Below the pieces are notes generated by a model. It was given only the letters and a program-made list of their open reading frames with translations. It was not told the origin of the DNA and ran no database searches. The position numbers and the translations under genes are program-made. Positions 1 to 11,706 of a stretch of DNA of 64,000 bases are shown here, one piece after another. Positions within the stretch are counted from its first letter, which is position 1. Each line of letters starts with the position of its first letter. This stretch comes from Semisulcospira habei (taxonomy: Eukaryota > Mollusca > Gastropoda > Semisulcospiridae): assembly GCA_036245525.1 (NCBI GenBank), contig BTPG01000005.1:183512691-183576690 (forward strand). Reading direction: 5' to 3'.

Positions 1-229
1 GTCCCATTTCTCAAATTTTGTAGTTTTGCCCAACGACCATGTTCCAGTTGTAGGAGATGGATTGATCATGATAATTCAAGGGTAGTGGCAGATGAGCTTG
101 GCGCCTGAAGGCGCCAAGCTCATCTGGCACTACCCTTGAATTTAAGGCGCCAAGCTCATCTGGCACTACCCTTGAATTATCATGATCAATCCATCTCCTG
201 CTGCAGGGTCCCAGGGCTAAATGAGTTAA
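1..229. repeat. Hairpin MITE family A, truncated by window edge
   Basis: Family A element ending in GAGTTAA at 229. It carries the family hairpin: TTCAAGGGTAGTGCC, then AGATGAGCTTGGCGCC, then the reverse complement. This copy is unusual in having three arms (about 75-110, 110-145 and 148-178), so one hairpin arm has been duplicated. The outer part of the left end lies outside the window. Confidence 0.8.
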
Positions 230-321
230 ACTAACATAAAATTTCAATTCTCTAACAAATTTGCTATGGTAGAACCTGTTTGGAGCCACCACCTGTCTTG
301 CAAAGAGAAAAGTGGTCTTCA

Positions 322-507
322 AAGACAGGCACTGTCCACTGTGGGAACCACCAGCTGCCGAGAGAGGAGATATGGCCGAAGCCCGCCACTCTACAAGAGA
401 AACTGTACGGGCCTGTGGAGGTGCTACAAAAGACCCCAGATTTCATTTTGAGAGCCAAACTCCAAGTGTGACAGCATTCGAGAAGAAGAAGAAGACAGGC
501 ACTGTCC
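322..507 (+). mobile_element. Short 5'-truncated non-LTR retrotransposon copy with 16-bp TSD
   Basis: The insertion 338-491 encodes EEIWPKPATLQEKLYGPVE followed by FILRAKLQV, the same C-terminal peptide as the larger fragment at 53095-54475. It ends in a GAAGAAGAA tail. It is flanked by the direct repeat AAGACAGGCACTGTCC at 322-337 and 492-507, the expected target-site duplication. Only the last ~150 bp of the parent element was inserted. Confidence 0.8.
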
Positions 508-977
508 CAAGAGAAGTCTTGAATGGCAAAAAGGGCCATCCGTCATTTAAAGACCACAGTTTTTTTTAGGCGTTGTAGCCACATAAACGAGGGTCTTTAA
601 CGGCAGGTGATCTGTCATAAGGGTGGTCACGCAAACCAGGTTCTGTTGTCCACGAAGGAAACAGCAATTTTCAACACGCATTTGAGTATAATACAAACTG
701 CCAGAGGTGAAACGGTACACCGATTACTGCTAACATTGCTACGGCCATGGCACTAAAACATGTCAAGTTTATAATAGAGCACCATACATCAGCTTTTAAC
801 ACTTCTACATCAAAACGTGTCCTTTCCACGCACCTGTACACGTCAGCTTGCCAGTTCACAATCAACTCTACACATCATCTCACTACGTCAAAACATTTAC
901 CCTTCAGGTACAACAGCTGGAGATGAACGAATCTGAAGACACTGAAATCATAAGCCTTACACTGCTTACTCTGGGTG
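508..977. other. Unannotated stretch
   Basis: I recognise no gene or repeat family here. The open frames are short and lack coding character. It lies between the small retrotransposon copy and a family C hairpin. Confidence 0.5.
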
Positions 978-1042
978 TCGGGAGTGATTTTGGTCACGGT
1001 GGTTCCTGCTGGAATCACCTCGACCAAAATCGCTACGGACAT
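978..1042. repeat. Hairpin repeat family C, diverged copy
   Basis: Inverted arms GTGATTTTGGTCACGGTGG and the reverse, around a TTCCTGCTGGAATC centre, match the family C pattern (GTAGCGGTTTTTGTTGCGATGATTCC). It has lost recognisable TTAA ends. About 315 bp that follow (1043-1359) contain a G-rich tract and nothing I can identify. Confidence 0.5.
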
Positions 1043-1359
1043 CCACTGGGTACACAATGAGTTCAAATGCAGATTAATAGTTGACCTTGAATGTTGTTTT
1101 AAATCTGATGAGTAGTGGTAGAAGGGGGGAAGGAGAGGGGAGGAAATTTGGGGTGGAAAGTGTGTGTGTTGGGGTGGGGGGGTGCTGATATGAAGTACTT
1201 TGGGCAAGTGCTTGTGGGAATGGGGTGGAATGGAGCAGAGTAGGGTATAAAGTAACATCTTCAAGTTTTCAGTTGATCGTCACCATGTATCACTTTTTAA
1301 TATACACATCTCTGCAACAAATTCAAAATTCCGACTGATGCTTACAATAAAGATATCAA

Positions 1360-1673
1360 AAATTCATTTTTCTTTAAAAGGTATTTTTTCGAAAAATACT
1401 TACCGATGACATGACTGAATGGAAGTGTCTACTACTTACTCATTCTAGCCTAAGAGCCAGTTGTGTAAAAACACAACCCGGGAGGCACTCGGGGAACCCC
1501 GAGGGGACCAAGAGTTGTCTCCCTATACCCACCACCCGGAAGCCGGGTACCCATAATCCCTCAGTCAGGATACTTAGCGCACCAGCGGCAAGCGGGGCAG
1601 GTGGGAGGGTCGTTTGAGTCATGTCATCGGTAAGTATTTTTCGAAAAAATACCTTTTAAAGAAAAATGAATTT
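1360..1673. repeat. Foldback module at outer end of GC-rich element
   Basis: This 314-bp module has perfect ~57-bp inverted ends that start AAATTCATTTTTCTTTAAAA and include TTACCGATGACATGACT. Its interior, about 1403-1566, is the reverse complement of 11707-11871 at the far end of the adjoining element. The same module, in opposite orientation, follows the second GC-rich copy at 21966-22204. It is therefore part of the element rather than a chance neighbour. Confidence 0.75.
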
Positions 1674-2426
1674 GTTTCTTCAAAAACATTACCGATGACA
1701 TGACTGAATGGAAGAATTGCGAAGAGGAGGTGGGTGCCGCGCTCCAGCACACCTTAGGGCCCAATGGCCGTCCTCCCTAACGCAAACTCCCGACGACCCT
1801 AGGTAGGTGAATACCTACGGCGCTGAGGCGCCAGGAGGGAGTAGTGCCCCCCGCAAAACGCCCCCAGCAGAGCGAGGAGTCTCGCTGGCCTGGCAGAACT
1901 CTGCGATTGCAGAGGGCGAAGTCATCCCGCCCGCCAGCCTCCAGTAGCCACGAAGTGTAAGACCGAACAGTCCCTGACGAATGTGACGTTCGAGGCCATG
2001 CAAGTGCCTTGATAACGGAACTGTAGCCTCTAACCTCCCTGAGGGAGAGGTCCTGTAATTCCGAACGTATGACTGAGCTGAGCCAGGAAGAACGTCCGGC
2101 ATGTAGCGTCAGTGGTGCCAGAACCGGCAAGAGGTGAGCACGTCCGTAGCGAACGGCTATGTCGTAGGCACACGTGAGGCTTGTACAGGTATTGTTACGT
2201 GGTCTCCTGGTGGCATAGCGCCCCGTAAGCGGGCGCAAGGTGAACCCGTGGACCAAATGCGGTCCAGGTAAGGTATGGTCCGAGAGGAGCTGTACGTAAG
2301 TGTTCCCTCGAACTGTAGGCAGACTGGGCGAGTCGTAGCTCCTGAAGCTCGTTAACCAATCTACCATGGCGACATCCCTCAGGCGCCGTATGGTGGCAAG
2401 GGCAAGACGTAGCATGCGATGACTCC

Positions 2427-5127
2427 TCACCCGGGGAGTCGACAGGAGGCTCCGGACGAGCGTGTGTAAGTCTCTCCGAACCGGGCTCCGAGGAGAGGCG
2501 GGTTATCTGCCGGCAAGTACCCCCAGCAGGATCCCGGCGGCTTACTTGGAGACGAGTGGGTACCGAGATTGGACGTGGGACGTCGCCCAGCGCGACTCTC
2601 TGAACTGGGCTCTGTGAGGCGAGTTCTCTGCTTCTCAAGCTGTGTCCGGGCTCGCTCCGTCCGGGTAGCGGCCTCGGTCAAACCCCACCCTGTGCCCTAG
2701 TCCACTGCAATCGTTGTGGAGACCCTCCACAGGATCATCTTAGTCTCATGCGCCGATCCTCCGAAGGTGTCCTGGTGCATTCCGTGTGTAGCCACTGTTC
2801 CCACCGGGGAAGACTGGCCCAGATCTACCGTCGGTCCAGGTAGCGACACGCACGGAGGTAGTTGAAGTTCTTTCCCCAAGCACCAGGGTAGGGGTTACGC
2901 ACTGGTCAGAGGATCGCCAGCTGCCCTGATCCTGGAAGAACACCTCCGCTGTCGCGTTGCCGGAGAGGAGAAGCTCCTGTGACCTATCCTTTCTCCCACG
3001 AGCAGAAGAAGAAGGCCTAGTAGTCCGCGTCGGATCCAAGCGAAGCACGCTCTTGTCCGCGAAGCCCGAAGGTCGGAGGGTTGGACCTCGAGAAGAATCA
3101 CGGGAGTAGGAAGCGTAGCTTGAGCAGCCGGGCTTAGAGACGACCAAGGTGCGTAGATCCGACTCCGTGTAGTGGCTAGGTCCTCCGCCACGAGCACAGC
3201 CAAGCGGTACGAAGTCTGGCACCCCCCGGGTGCCCAAAGAAACTTGTCGAGACGGCTAGACGGCAGGGAGCAGAGGCTGCGCCTTGGTTCCCCGGTGTCC
3301 ACACTGGATGAGAACCCCCAGTGAGTCAGCTGGCGATGCCGGGCATACTTCCGCAGAAGGGCGGCGGCGATGAGCTTGGAAGTCCCGTCCAGCGCCGGCC
3401 GAGTGTCCATCCGCGCAGCACAGGACTGCCGGAACCGCAGCACTGGAAGCCGAAGAAGAGGGAGAGGAGAACGGCTGAGAACGTCCGAGCAACCAGTCCG
3501 AGGGGTCGCCAGCCGTCACCCTCAGGGTGTCGAAGTCCCGCTGACTGGAACCGGCGACCGAGGAGGGCTCCGCGGGAAGGAATCCCACTGACGGCGAACC
3601 ACAGAGGTCGAAGACTCCCTCCGAAGGGGAGAGCGAAGACGGAGCGACGCGGCGAGGGTCTCCTGAGAGCCGAAGGCGGGTCCCGACGAGGAGAACGGCT
3701 GCGACGAGGAGGAACGGAACGGAGAGGACGAGGGAAGGGGGAGTGGCCGGTCGATGGGAAGAGGAACGGGACGAAAGGGAGTCCGAACGAGATGGGGAAC
3801 GCGAAGAAGGCGAAAACCGTCCGAGTCGAGGGAGACCTGATCCGTCAAACGCTGAGAGGAGAAGGTCCTCCTTCGCTCTTGCGAAGCAGAGCGGTAACGG
3901 TGAGTAGAATCCCGGCGCCTACGATCTTCGCCCACAGGAGGCTCCGTAGGAGTGCGTGTCAGTCTCTGCGAACCAGGCTCTTGGGAGAGGCGGGTTGCTT
4001 GCCGGCAAGGGGACCCCTGCGGCCAGAGACGAGTGGGAAATGAACCAGGGTCTTGGAAGAGGCGGATTTCTGGGCACTAACCGTTGAAACTCAGTGCGCC
4101 TACCGTGTCGGATCATGTTGGCCTCGCACATACCGTGCTGGGGGCACAGCGAAAGGCGTCTCGGTAATCTCCCAGGGGTGTAGGGGGCTCTGGATAGAGG
4201 TAGCACCTTTGCTGTTCGGCAGCTGCGTCCTACATAGGACGGACGGGCATCACTGGTCCTCATCCATCTCCTTAATCTCTCACGTGCTGGCTCCAAGCGC
4301 CACACCCTGGCTAACCACCTCGGCTGGTGGGCTAAACCACGTGAGGGGGTGGTGTTCACATTGCACCACTAGGCGGATGAGCTGTTTCTGACAGCCAACG
4401 GCTAGAGGAACGGAGGAGATCTGGTTGGATCCAACGGCCAAATGTGGGTGAGTAAACCTTTCCAATCAGGAGTGGAGCCCCGAAGGCAGACAGCTGCCTG
4501 TATTCACGCACTGTTCCGGCAGCACCTGCAGCCAACTGGTGCCAACGTACTGCTTTGCATTCCTTTGGCTACATCAGCGAGGCCGAGAAGGGAACCTTGA
4601 CGACTGGGCACCCCAGGATCTCCATACCCTTCGCCCAGGCTTGCGCCCTGGAGAGGTCACTCCAGTGACTGACCCAGCAAGCGCATACCCATGGTCTTCC
4701 GAGACCGGATGCCAACAATCTCCCAGCCCCCGAGCGGGAAGGTCCTCCTATGATCTTGCGAGGGAGAGCGATAACGTCGCGTAGAATCCCTGTGTCTACG
4801 CTCTTCACAACCAGGAGGCTCCGGACGAGTGCGTGTATGTCTCTGTGAACCAGGCTCTTGGGAGAGGCGGGTTTCTTGCCGGCCAGGGGACCCCCAGCGG
4901 AATCCCGGCGGCTTCCTGAGAGACGAGTGGGGAACGACGGTGGAGGAGGGACGCCACGAGCGTCCCACCAAACCAGGCTCTTGGGAGAGGCGGGTTATTT
5001 CCACCAGCTGTGTCCGGGCGCGCTCTCTAATCCCTCGATTACACAGTGGCGTTTCCTGTGTCGGATCCAGTTGGTCTCGCACGTCCGGTGTCAGGGGCAC
5101 AGCGGAAGGCGCCTCGGCAAACTTCAA
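2427..5127 (-). repeat. Internally reiterated GC-rich body of copy 1
   Basis: Recurring blocks are seen at about 2440-2560, 3920-4010, 4795-4900, 4970-5000 and 5405-5470, each containing variants of GGGAGAGGCGGGTT followed by GCCGGC. The clearest pair is offset by about 875 bp (3868-4150 and 4742-5120). These look like diverged amplifications within one ancestral element. Confidence 0.6.
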
Positions 5128-5154
5128 GTACCCGCGAGGGGAGGAGGCTCCCTC

Positions 5155-5340
5155 CTATAAGTTCCAGAGATTAGACCATCGCAGCTCCGGCCAGGTAGCA
5201 CAGACATCACAAGTGTGGTCGGAAGCACACCCAGCGCACAGGAGACAGACTGTCTGGATATCCGATGGCCACTGGAAGCCTCCGCATCGTATGCAGGTCA
5301 CCAGTAGGCCCATGCAACACACCAAACCTGAGATGGCCTG
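5155..5340 (-). pseudogene. Cys-rich gag-like zinc module, copy 1a
   Basis: On the minus strand the frame ending at the stop 5155-5157 reads with pattern C-x2-C-GGFQWPSD-x4-VC-x2-CAGC-x5-CDVCATW-PELRW. A zinc-knuckle-like Cys cluster followed by CxxCxxW and W is the type of module found in ORF1/gag proteins of some retroelements. The homologous stretch in the inverted copy (18145-18320) has TGA where this one has Trp. I see no long intact ORF around it, so this is a relic. The assignment to gag is inferred from motif style only. Confidence 0.45.
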
Positions 5341-5825
5341 GAACAGTGTCGATAGTAGTCTCCCCTTCCTTGGAGGCGAGCATCCTTACTAGAGTCCCTG
5401 GACGTGCACGTGAATGTCTCTGAGCCGGGCTCCGAGGGAGGCGGGCTTTCTTGCCGGTAAGGGGGACCCCCAGCGGGATCCCATTGACTTTCTTGGAGAC
5501 AAGGGGGACCGATAGTGGACATGGCTTCATAGAAGGCTTCGTCCGGGCGTGCTCCCTCCTGGAAGCGGCCTCATCGATCCAGGCCCACTACGTGCACTAG
5601 TCCACTGAATCCGGTGTGTAGCTTCCCACAGAGACGTCCTGGTCTCAAGCGACCGGTGCCAAGGAGACGTTGGATGGCGTATCCACATCCTGCGCCTAGG
5701 AGACCCGACCTAGTGGTTGTCCGACGGCCACCGGCACATCTGCCTTGCGTGAAGGACGTCAGCATGCCCCCATCGGAGCGGAACGGGATCCTTCAAGCAC
5801 CAACAGCATAGGTCGCTCCCACCTG

Positions 5826-5960
5826 CAGACGCTTCAATGCTGCCATCTGCGCTGCTGAGGCCAGGTGACACAATCATTCCAATGTGGTAGGAGGCACCTC
5901 CAGTGTCGGAAGACAGGCCTAGTCCCAAATGGGCGCTGCCTGGACATGAAGAACACACCT
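5826..5960 (-). pseudogene. Cys-rich gag-like module, second diverged repeat
   Basis: Minus-strand reading gives CSSCPG, then SSDTGG, and after a frame change CLLPHWNDCVTWPQQRRW. The spacing mirrors the module at 5155-5340 (CDVCATWPELRW), about 600 bp away. It is evidently a tandemly reiterated, frameshifted version. The hAT insertion begins 29 bp further on. Confidence 0.4.
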
Positions 5961-5982
5961 ACCAGGAGCAGCCGGGCTGGTG

Positions 5983-5988
5983 CTTACA
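5983..5988. other. Target-site duplication of hAT, left
   Basis: CTTACA here is repeated at 10224-10229. An 8-bp alignment, GCTTACAC against GCTTACAG, also fits if the TIR is taken to start one base inward. Confidence 0.7.
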
Positions 5989-6146
5989 CAGAGATGTTTA
6001 CCCCCCCAAAAAAATGGAGTAATGGGCTATGCCAGAAAGTGTAATCTTGGGTAAAAAGAGTAATGCTTTCTCGTCAGCATATTTGATCGTTCTCAAACGC
6101 AATCTCATTCAACAAGTTTTTACAAAGCCTTGCAGTTTTTATTTGC

Positions 6147-6745
6147 ACTCGAAATGAGATACAAGTGAAAAGGAAAAAAAATCACTGTGTTATACTAATT
6201 AGTCACTGTGCTTGTCACTGACACTGTCCTACACTAGACACTACTCAGCAGTGCTGGAGGTGGTCATTTCGTCTCTGGCTTTTAATTCCTTGTAGTAAGC
6301 ACTTTTGAATCTGTCCAGTTGTTCATTAGAATACTGTCGTTCACCAAAACTGCCAGGCCGGGACTTGAGCAGAAGAAGGCTCTCTAGCGTTTTGTCACCC
6401 AATAACGGTCGCTGGTCAGTTCAGTTTTTCCGTACACACGAAAAGACTCGAAATGAGATACAAGTGAAAAGGAAAAAAATCACTGTGTTATACTAATTAG
6501 TCACTGTGCTTGTCACTGACACTGTCCTACACTAGACACTACTCAGCAATGCTGGAGGTGGTCATTTCGTCTCTGGCTTTTAATTCCTTGTAGTAAGCAC
6601 TTTTGAATCTGTCCAGTTGTTCATTAGAATACTGTCGTTCACCAAACCTGCCAGGCCGGGACTTGAGCAGAAGAAGGCTCTCTAGCGTTTTGTCACCCAA
6701 TAACGGTCGCTGGTCAGTTCGGTTTTTCCGTACACACGAAAAGAC
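6147..6745 (-). repeat. Tandem duplication of hAT terminal exon region
   Basis: Units 6147-6445 and 6446-6745 are about 299 bp each and nearly identical. Each starts ACTCGAAATGAGATACAAGT. The distal unit (6147-6445) carries a second copy of the C-terminal coding sequence, beyond the stop codon used by the upstream unit. Confidence 0.9.
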
Positions 6746-9700
6746 GCGTTCACAGTGGGCACTGCTGTGGGGTATGGTCAAGATGCTGCACATGACTTGC
6801 GACAGCTGAACGAAGCTAAGCTCTCCTGTCTCATCCGTCAGTTGCCCTAGTCTTGTCCAGGCATCATCAATTCGGCATTCCTTGTCTGGTATACTTGCCT
6901 CCTGCAAGCACTGGTAGGCGCTGAATTGCTTCAACACTGTCTCCTAAAATTATTAAAGCAGATTGAAAGATATAATTAATCCAAGTATTCAACAAAAAAA
7001 TATTTTAGTAACATTAGACAAGAATCTAAAAAAAAACACACACACAATAAAACGTCAAACTCAATATTCTGATTATCTTCGGACTTGTAGTAATTTTCAT
7101 GCCATTTTCTATTCCTACACACATCTACCTTACCTACACAAAGTGACAATTGATATACCTTCTTTACTCCTGCAGGCAATAGACAGGGAAACGTCTCCAG
7201 GAACCACGTCAGACTACTCGTTTCTGATTTTGCGCGCAAAGCAGGGTCCACCACTTCCACATGCTTCAGGACTTTATTCTGCAGAGGAAGTTTTTCCAGC
7301 AAGTGCTTGCTTAGGGCCTGCAAGTATTCCCTAGCCTGCTTGAAGAACATCAGCACTTTCTCTTCCCTCAGGTTGTTGTTCTTGTTCTTCAAGAACTCTC
7401 TGGCTTCATCTCCAATAAGCATGTCAGCATCCGACTTTTGGTTGTAGGTTTGGGAGTACTGGACTTCATTCAACTGGACCCCATTAAAAGCTGATGGCTT
7501 CACAAAGGTCTCCAGAATACTGCGTACAAGCTTCATCAAGGAACGACGCAATCAATGAATCTTGGGTTCCTCTGACTGAAATTCTGTCAAGACTTTTTCC
7601 AGATATTCTGTGTGTATGTGCAGCAGGAAAAGAGCAAACAGGCGGTTGGTGGGAGAGCGTACAAATGATAAAATGGAGTCTACTTTCGATGTTGCATATG
7701 ATAATGATCCTTTGTTGCTTTTTGCTTTCTTAAGCTCTGCCTCTTCATCTTTAAAAAAGGTTTTGAGAGCGTCCCAGTTATCCAGCATGCGTCGAATGCA
7801 TCTAAAACACACAAACAAGAGCTTCCAGGTCTAGGAAAAAAAAAAAAACAACAACATCACAAGTTTTAAAAAAAACGGTTGAGTTTTTTGTTTCATTTCA
7901 GCATTTTAAAATTTTATTTATTGTGGAAAAAAAAGGTCAGATATTTAAATTTGAAGCAAAGCTCAAGCGTGCATATGCGGTCAGATTTCACCCCTTTGAC
8001 AAGACAGCAAGAGACATATGGCTAGTTATAGTTATAAAATATAACACTTTTTACCTGCTAATGCTGAGCCATCTTGTGCACACATGCTTGAGCATGCGTT
8101 TCTGATCAATGCCACAAAAGTCTTGTTCTCCTTTGAAGCGTTCAAGTCGGTTGGAACTCTTCTTAAAATAATGGAAGACATCTGTCAGCACATCTTCAAA
8201 TGGAGGCAGGCACTCAGTTGCTGATTTCCTGGCTCCATTGTGGACTGTGTGGAGTGTACACCCAGCCAGAAATACATTTGAATGTTTCTTCTTTATGTGC
8301 CCAAATACTCCATTCTTTTCACCAACCATCACATTTGCGTTGTCGCATCCAAGAGCCAGACATCTTGACCAACTGATTCCAGCCTTTGTAAGCTCAGCAT
8401 CCAAAAGGTTAAAAATGTTCTGTCCTAAAAAAAAAAGAAAAAAGTGTACATTAACCTTTTGCCACCGTAGTCTGCCAGCTAGATTTTCTCCCCTGAGTGT
8501 ATGCCTTACTTTGGCTCACTTCCCTGCTACCGTAGTAATTTTTGGTGTCAGTTTCAGCCAACTTAATAAAAAAAAAATTCAAATACAATAATAATACAAA
8601 TGTAGTTAATTTTAAAATATATATAACTTAATATAGTGATTATAGCATACTCGTCAACAAACAGCTGTCTTTCTACAGAAGACCAAAATAAAGTTAAGAA
8701 AAATCTGCTAAAGATAACTGTTACACTGTGTTAGTAGGGCATGCCATTTTATTTATTATAATTATACGTTAGCTTACCTGTTGCTGGCCCCTCACAAACT
8801 GCAAGACTAAGAAGCTCCGACGTGACAAGCTTACAGTCGCTGTTGAAAGTTCTGACAACAATGGGGAAGTGCGTGGAGTCCGCGTCATTGCTTCCATCGG
8901 TGGACACTGTAAATGTCTGTGTCTTCATCCTGTTTATTAAAGACTCCCGGCAGGTCATTGCCACTTCTTTAATGACTGCTGTGGCTTTATTTCTCCCACA
9001 ATGCATCCCTTTAAACAAAAATCATACAAAGCCTAGTTAGTTCAGCATCAGTAAAACTAATCTCAATAGCTCAGGGCCGTATTTTATATTTATATCTTGC
9101 AAACACACAGGGTGACCAAAACTGGACTACGGTACTTTGATCTGGATCTCTATTTTATCCACCATATTATATATATATGCAAACCAGTCTGACACTTGAC
9201 AATGACATACTTACATAGTGCTTAATTAAAAGGCCTTAATGAAGTGTAACTTTGACCAAAATAGAGCAATTACCATTAAAAATTATAAGCCCTAACCACA
9301 CGATCTTACACTATTCTACTACTTAGCGCCAATTTTTTTTACCACCACACTGTCAGTTGCTATAAGCAGAGACATCACGTCATGCCTTCTTCGTCTATAT
9401 CTCATTAACTGACAAAACAAAAACACTAAGAAATAAAAAATAAGTAAATAAACATTACATACCTTTTGCGATTTGTGAGTCGGGAAATATCTTCTTTAAT
9501 GTCTTTGTCAAAGCATCAGCAGTGGTCAGTGGTAAGTTGAACTCAGCGATAATTTCACACAAAGTAACTTCAGCAACAATGACGTTTTTCTGCAAGGCAT
9601 CTTCGGTCTTCGGTCTACTTGCAATCATAAATCCAGTGATTGGAACCGATTTTGATTTTGCAGAGCATTTCCCAGCTTCTTCCTTGTGAATCTTGGTTGT

Positions 9701-9943
9701 GATATGTTTTGTGCAGTCATATGAACCACCATGAGCACAGCTGAAGTGCCTAGAGCAAATTTTACAAAAAACGAACTTGTCGCCTTTTGTCGATGGGCCA
9801 AGGAAAGGCCACGTTTTGGAGTACGATGGTCAATATTTTTGTTCGACAGCATGGGCCTTTTTTTTCACAACTGGAGCGGCAGTCTCCTCATCCACTGATT
9901 CAGACTGAGAGTCTTCAAAATCGGTCGTACAAGATCTTTTCAT
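6539..9943 (-). pseudogene. hAT transposase, five exons, two in-frame TGA stops
   Basis: Exons (minus): 9463-9943, 8778-9008, 8055-8424, 7159-7801 and 6539-6943. All have GT-AG boundaries and consistent phases, and the lengths sum to 2130 nt (709 codons plus stop). Domains in order: an acidic N-terminus starting MKRSCTTDFED; a C2CH/BED-like zinc finger (FCKICSRHFSC then CTKH near residues 55-85); an RNase-H-like catalytic core with VSTDGSNDAD and GCDNANVMVGEKNGVFGHI; and the hAT C-terminal dimerisation region (HCERVFSCVRK then LLGDKTLESLLLLK). TGA codons at 9830-9832, just before the zinc finger, and 7552-7554, in exon 4, interrupt it, so this copy should be inactive. Recent decay is likely because everything else is intact. 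Confidence 0.88.
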
Positions 9944-10223
9944 TATGCTGGTTGTTGTAGCACGCTGATTGTTGAAACAGTTTTGCGCCAAAAGTTAAAG
10001 GATCCGGAAATAACGGAAGCGATGAGAGAAAATGCGCCGTGAAAAATGTTGGATCTGGTCATGGACCCGGTTATGTTATGAAAAAAAGCGGATTGGAATA
10101 AGATTTCAAAAATCGTAGTTTTCGTTTTAAATAATCGTAATAGTGTGAAAAAAATCGTAGTGGCGTAATCTATGCCAAAAATCGTAAGAAATTACGCCAA
10201 AATCGTAAGGGTAAACATCTCTG

Positions 10224-11700
10224 CTTACAGCCGAGACGCTGCTTGTCCTCTCCAGGTGGTAGTGTACTGCAACGTCCTAAGAAGTCGGACGTGTGCGTAA
10301 TTGCCATACCGAGCGGGCCTTGCCAGAGGTTGTTCATGTGCGCTCCCCCTGGCAGCGGCCTCCACGATCCACGCTCGCGCACTAGTCGTGACATTCGGTG
10401 TGGCTTCTCCATGTCAGTCCGTTGTCCCTGCAACAGACAACACACCCGAAGGCCTGCGGGCGAGTCCTGTGGGACTAAGCCACGAAGGTAGCCTTCGTAA
10501 CAACAAAACACACAAGCACCAAAGCGGGGTAACAGACTGTCAAGCCTGCCCGCCAGCAGTGTAGTAAGAAGGTCGACTCACTGCCATCAAGCACTAAGGT
10601 GAGCAACCAACATATGTAGCAAAAGTCAAACATGTCATGACAGAAGCGAGGTACCAAACTGCACGCCTACAACTAGCCGTGCAGTAAGCAAGTAGGCCCA
10701 CTGCCGCCAAGCGCTAAGGCGAGGGGACAACATATGTACACAAAAGACGAATACGTCATGATGGAAGCGAGGTACCAAACTGCACGTCTGCAATCTAGCA
10801 GTGCAGTAACGAGGTAGCTTCACCGCCGTCAAGTGCTAAGGTGAGCAACAACATATGTACCAACCCCTGTCATAAAAGGAGTCAGGCCCCAACAACATTG
10901 CTAAGGGTGACCGTGTGTGGAAACAACACCGGCCGCCTGCTGCACAAATCAATACGCAATGACAACCAAGACAAGAAAAACATCCGGGGCAGTAAATCAC
11001 CACTTAATGTGGACATGTCACGAGGGGCCCGCCCAGCCAAGGAGCGTAAACCCCCAAGCTGCCTGCCGGAACGTATATCCACTCTCTAAGGTACGTGAGC
11101 ACTTGTCCACAGCGTATGCCTGCATATGCGCGTGCGCTTAAATTCATCACCCGTATCTATACCAACATCCCGCAAGGGAAAACAGAAAGGGCCAGAATAG
11201 GCGCTGGTGCCGAACAACTACGCGATGACAAGGCGTGCCCCAAACTGCCACTCAGCTAATCAGGCCATGGAGTAAAAGAATTCTCCACACCCAAGGTACA
11301 AATGCGTAGGAACTTAGCTACGATTCACCGAAGGTGAGTGGGAGCACGATTACAGTGAGAAGAAGACGAAAAAGTTCGTACCTGCACAAACCAGTGCCCA
11401 GCCCGGGAACCGGCCGAGGGTCAACCCCGCTACCTTACCTCTCTGCCGAAGGGGAACGGGGGGAGATGTCCAAAAACCCGCCTGGCACAACCGGCGAAGC
11501 TCACCGGACAGCTCACCAGCGGTCGAAGCGTAGGCGCTACGCAGTGGGGACGAGAAAGCCACGCAGCAGCACAGGCAGGGCCGACGAAACGATCCTATCT
11601 CCCGCTCTTCATTCCAACAGCAAGTCCGAAACCGAGAACCGGTCGAAAAACCAAAGTCCGTAGGCTAGAGCAGAGCGCAAGACGACCGAATCGTGCGCCT
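10224..11700 (-). mobile_element. Distal part of GC-rich element beyond the hAT
   Basis: This continues the GC-rich body. Segment 10330-10440 resembles 5540-5650 and 2640-2740, including a CACTAGTC block. A short tandem pattern repeats near 10560, 10680 and 10800 (GTGCAGTAA, TGCTAAGGTGAG, CAACATATGTA), giving three units of roughly 120 bp. No intact ORF or domain is seen. Confidence 0.5.
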
Positions 11701-11706
11701 AAGTAG

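Larger units (their letters stand above)
5989..10223 (-). mobile_element. hAT-superfamily DNA transposon, 4.2 kb
   Basis: Perfect 15-bp terminal inverted repeats, CAGAGATGTTTACCC at 5989 and its reverse complement ending at 10223, enclose a five-exon transposase on the minus strand. The flanking duplication is CTTACA (6 bp exact, 7 of 8 in the longer alignment). It is inserted in the GC-rich element, which it therefore postdates. Near the 5' end (9943-10223) is AT-rich noncoding sequence; the 3' end carries a tandem duplication of the last coding exon. Confidence 0.9.

Noticed and set aside
1777..2430. 217-codon minus-strand ORF with LSLREVRGYSSVI and SGTVRSYTSWLL, considered as a tyrosine-recombinase remnant
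   Set aside because: Resemblance to the N-terminal part of DIRS-type recombinases is vague; no catalytic R-H-R-Y set is visible and the homologous region of copy 2 does not keep the frame.
3321..4043. 240-codon Arg/Gly-rich plus-strand ORF
   Set aside because: High GC lowers stop frequency; it is antisense to the Ser/Arg-rich frames and is not conserved in copy 2.
11196..11240. Possible tRNA-like segment near GGCGCTGGTGCCG in the GC-rich element
   Set aside because: No cloverleaf could be drawn with proper D, anticodon and T arms.
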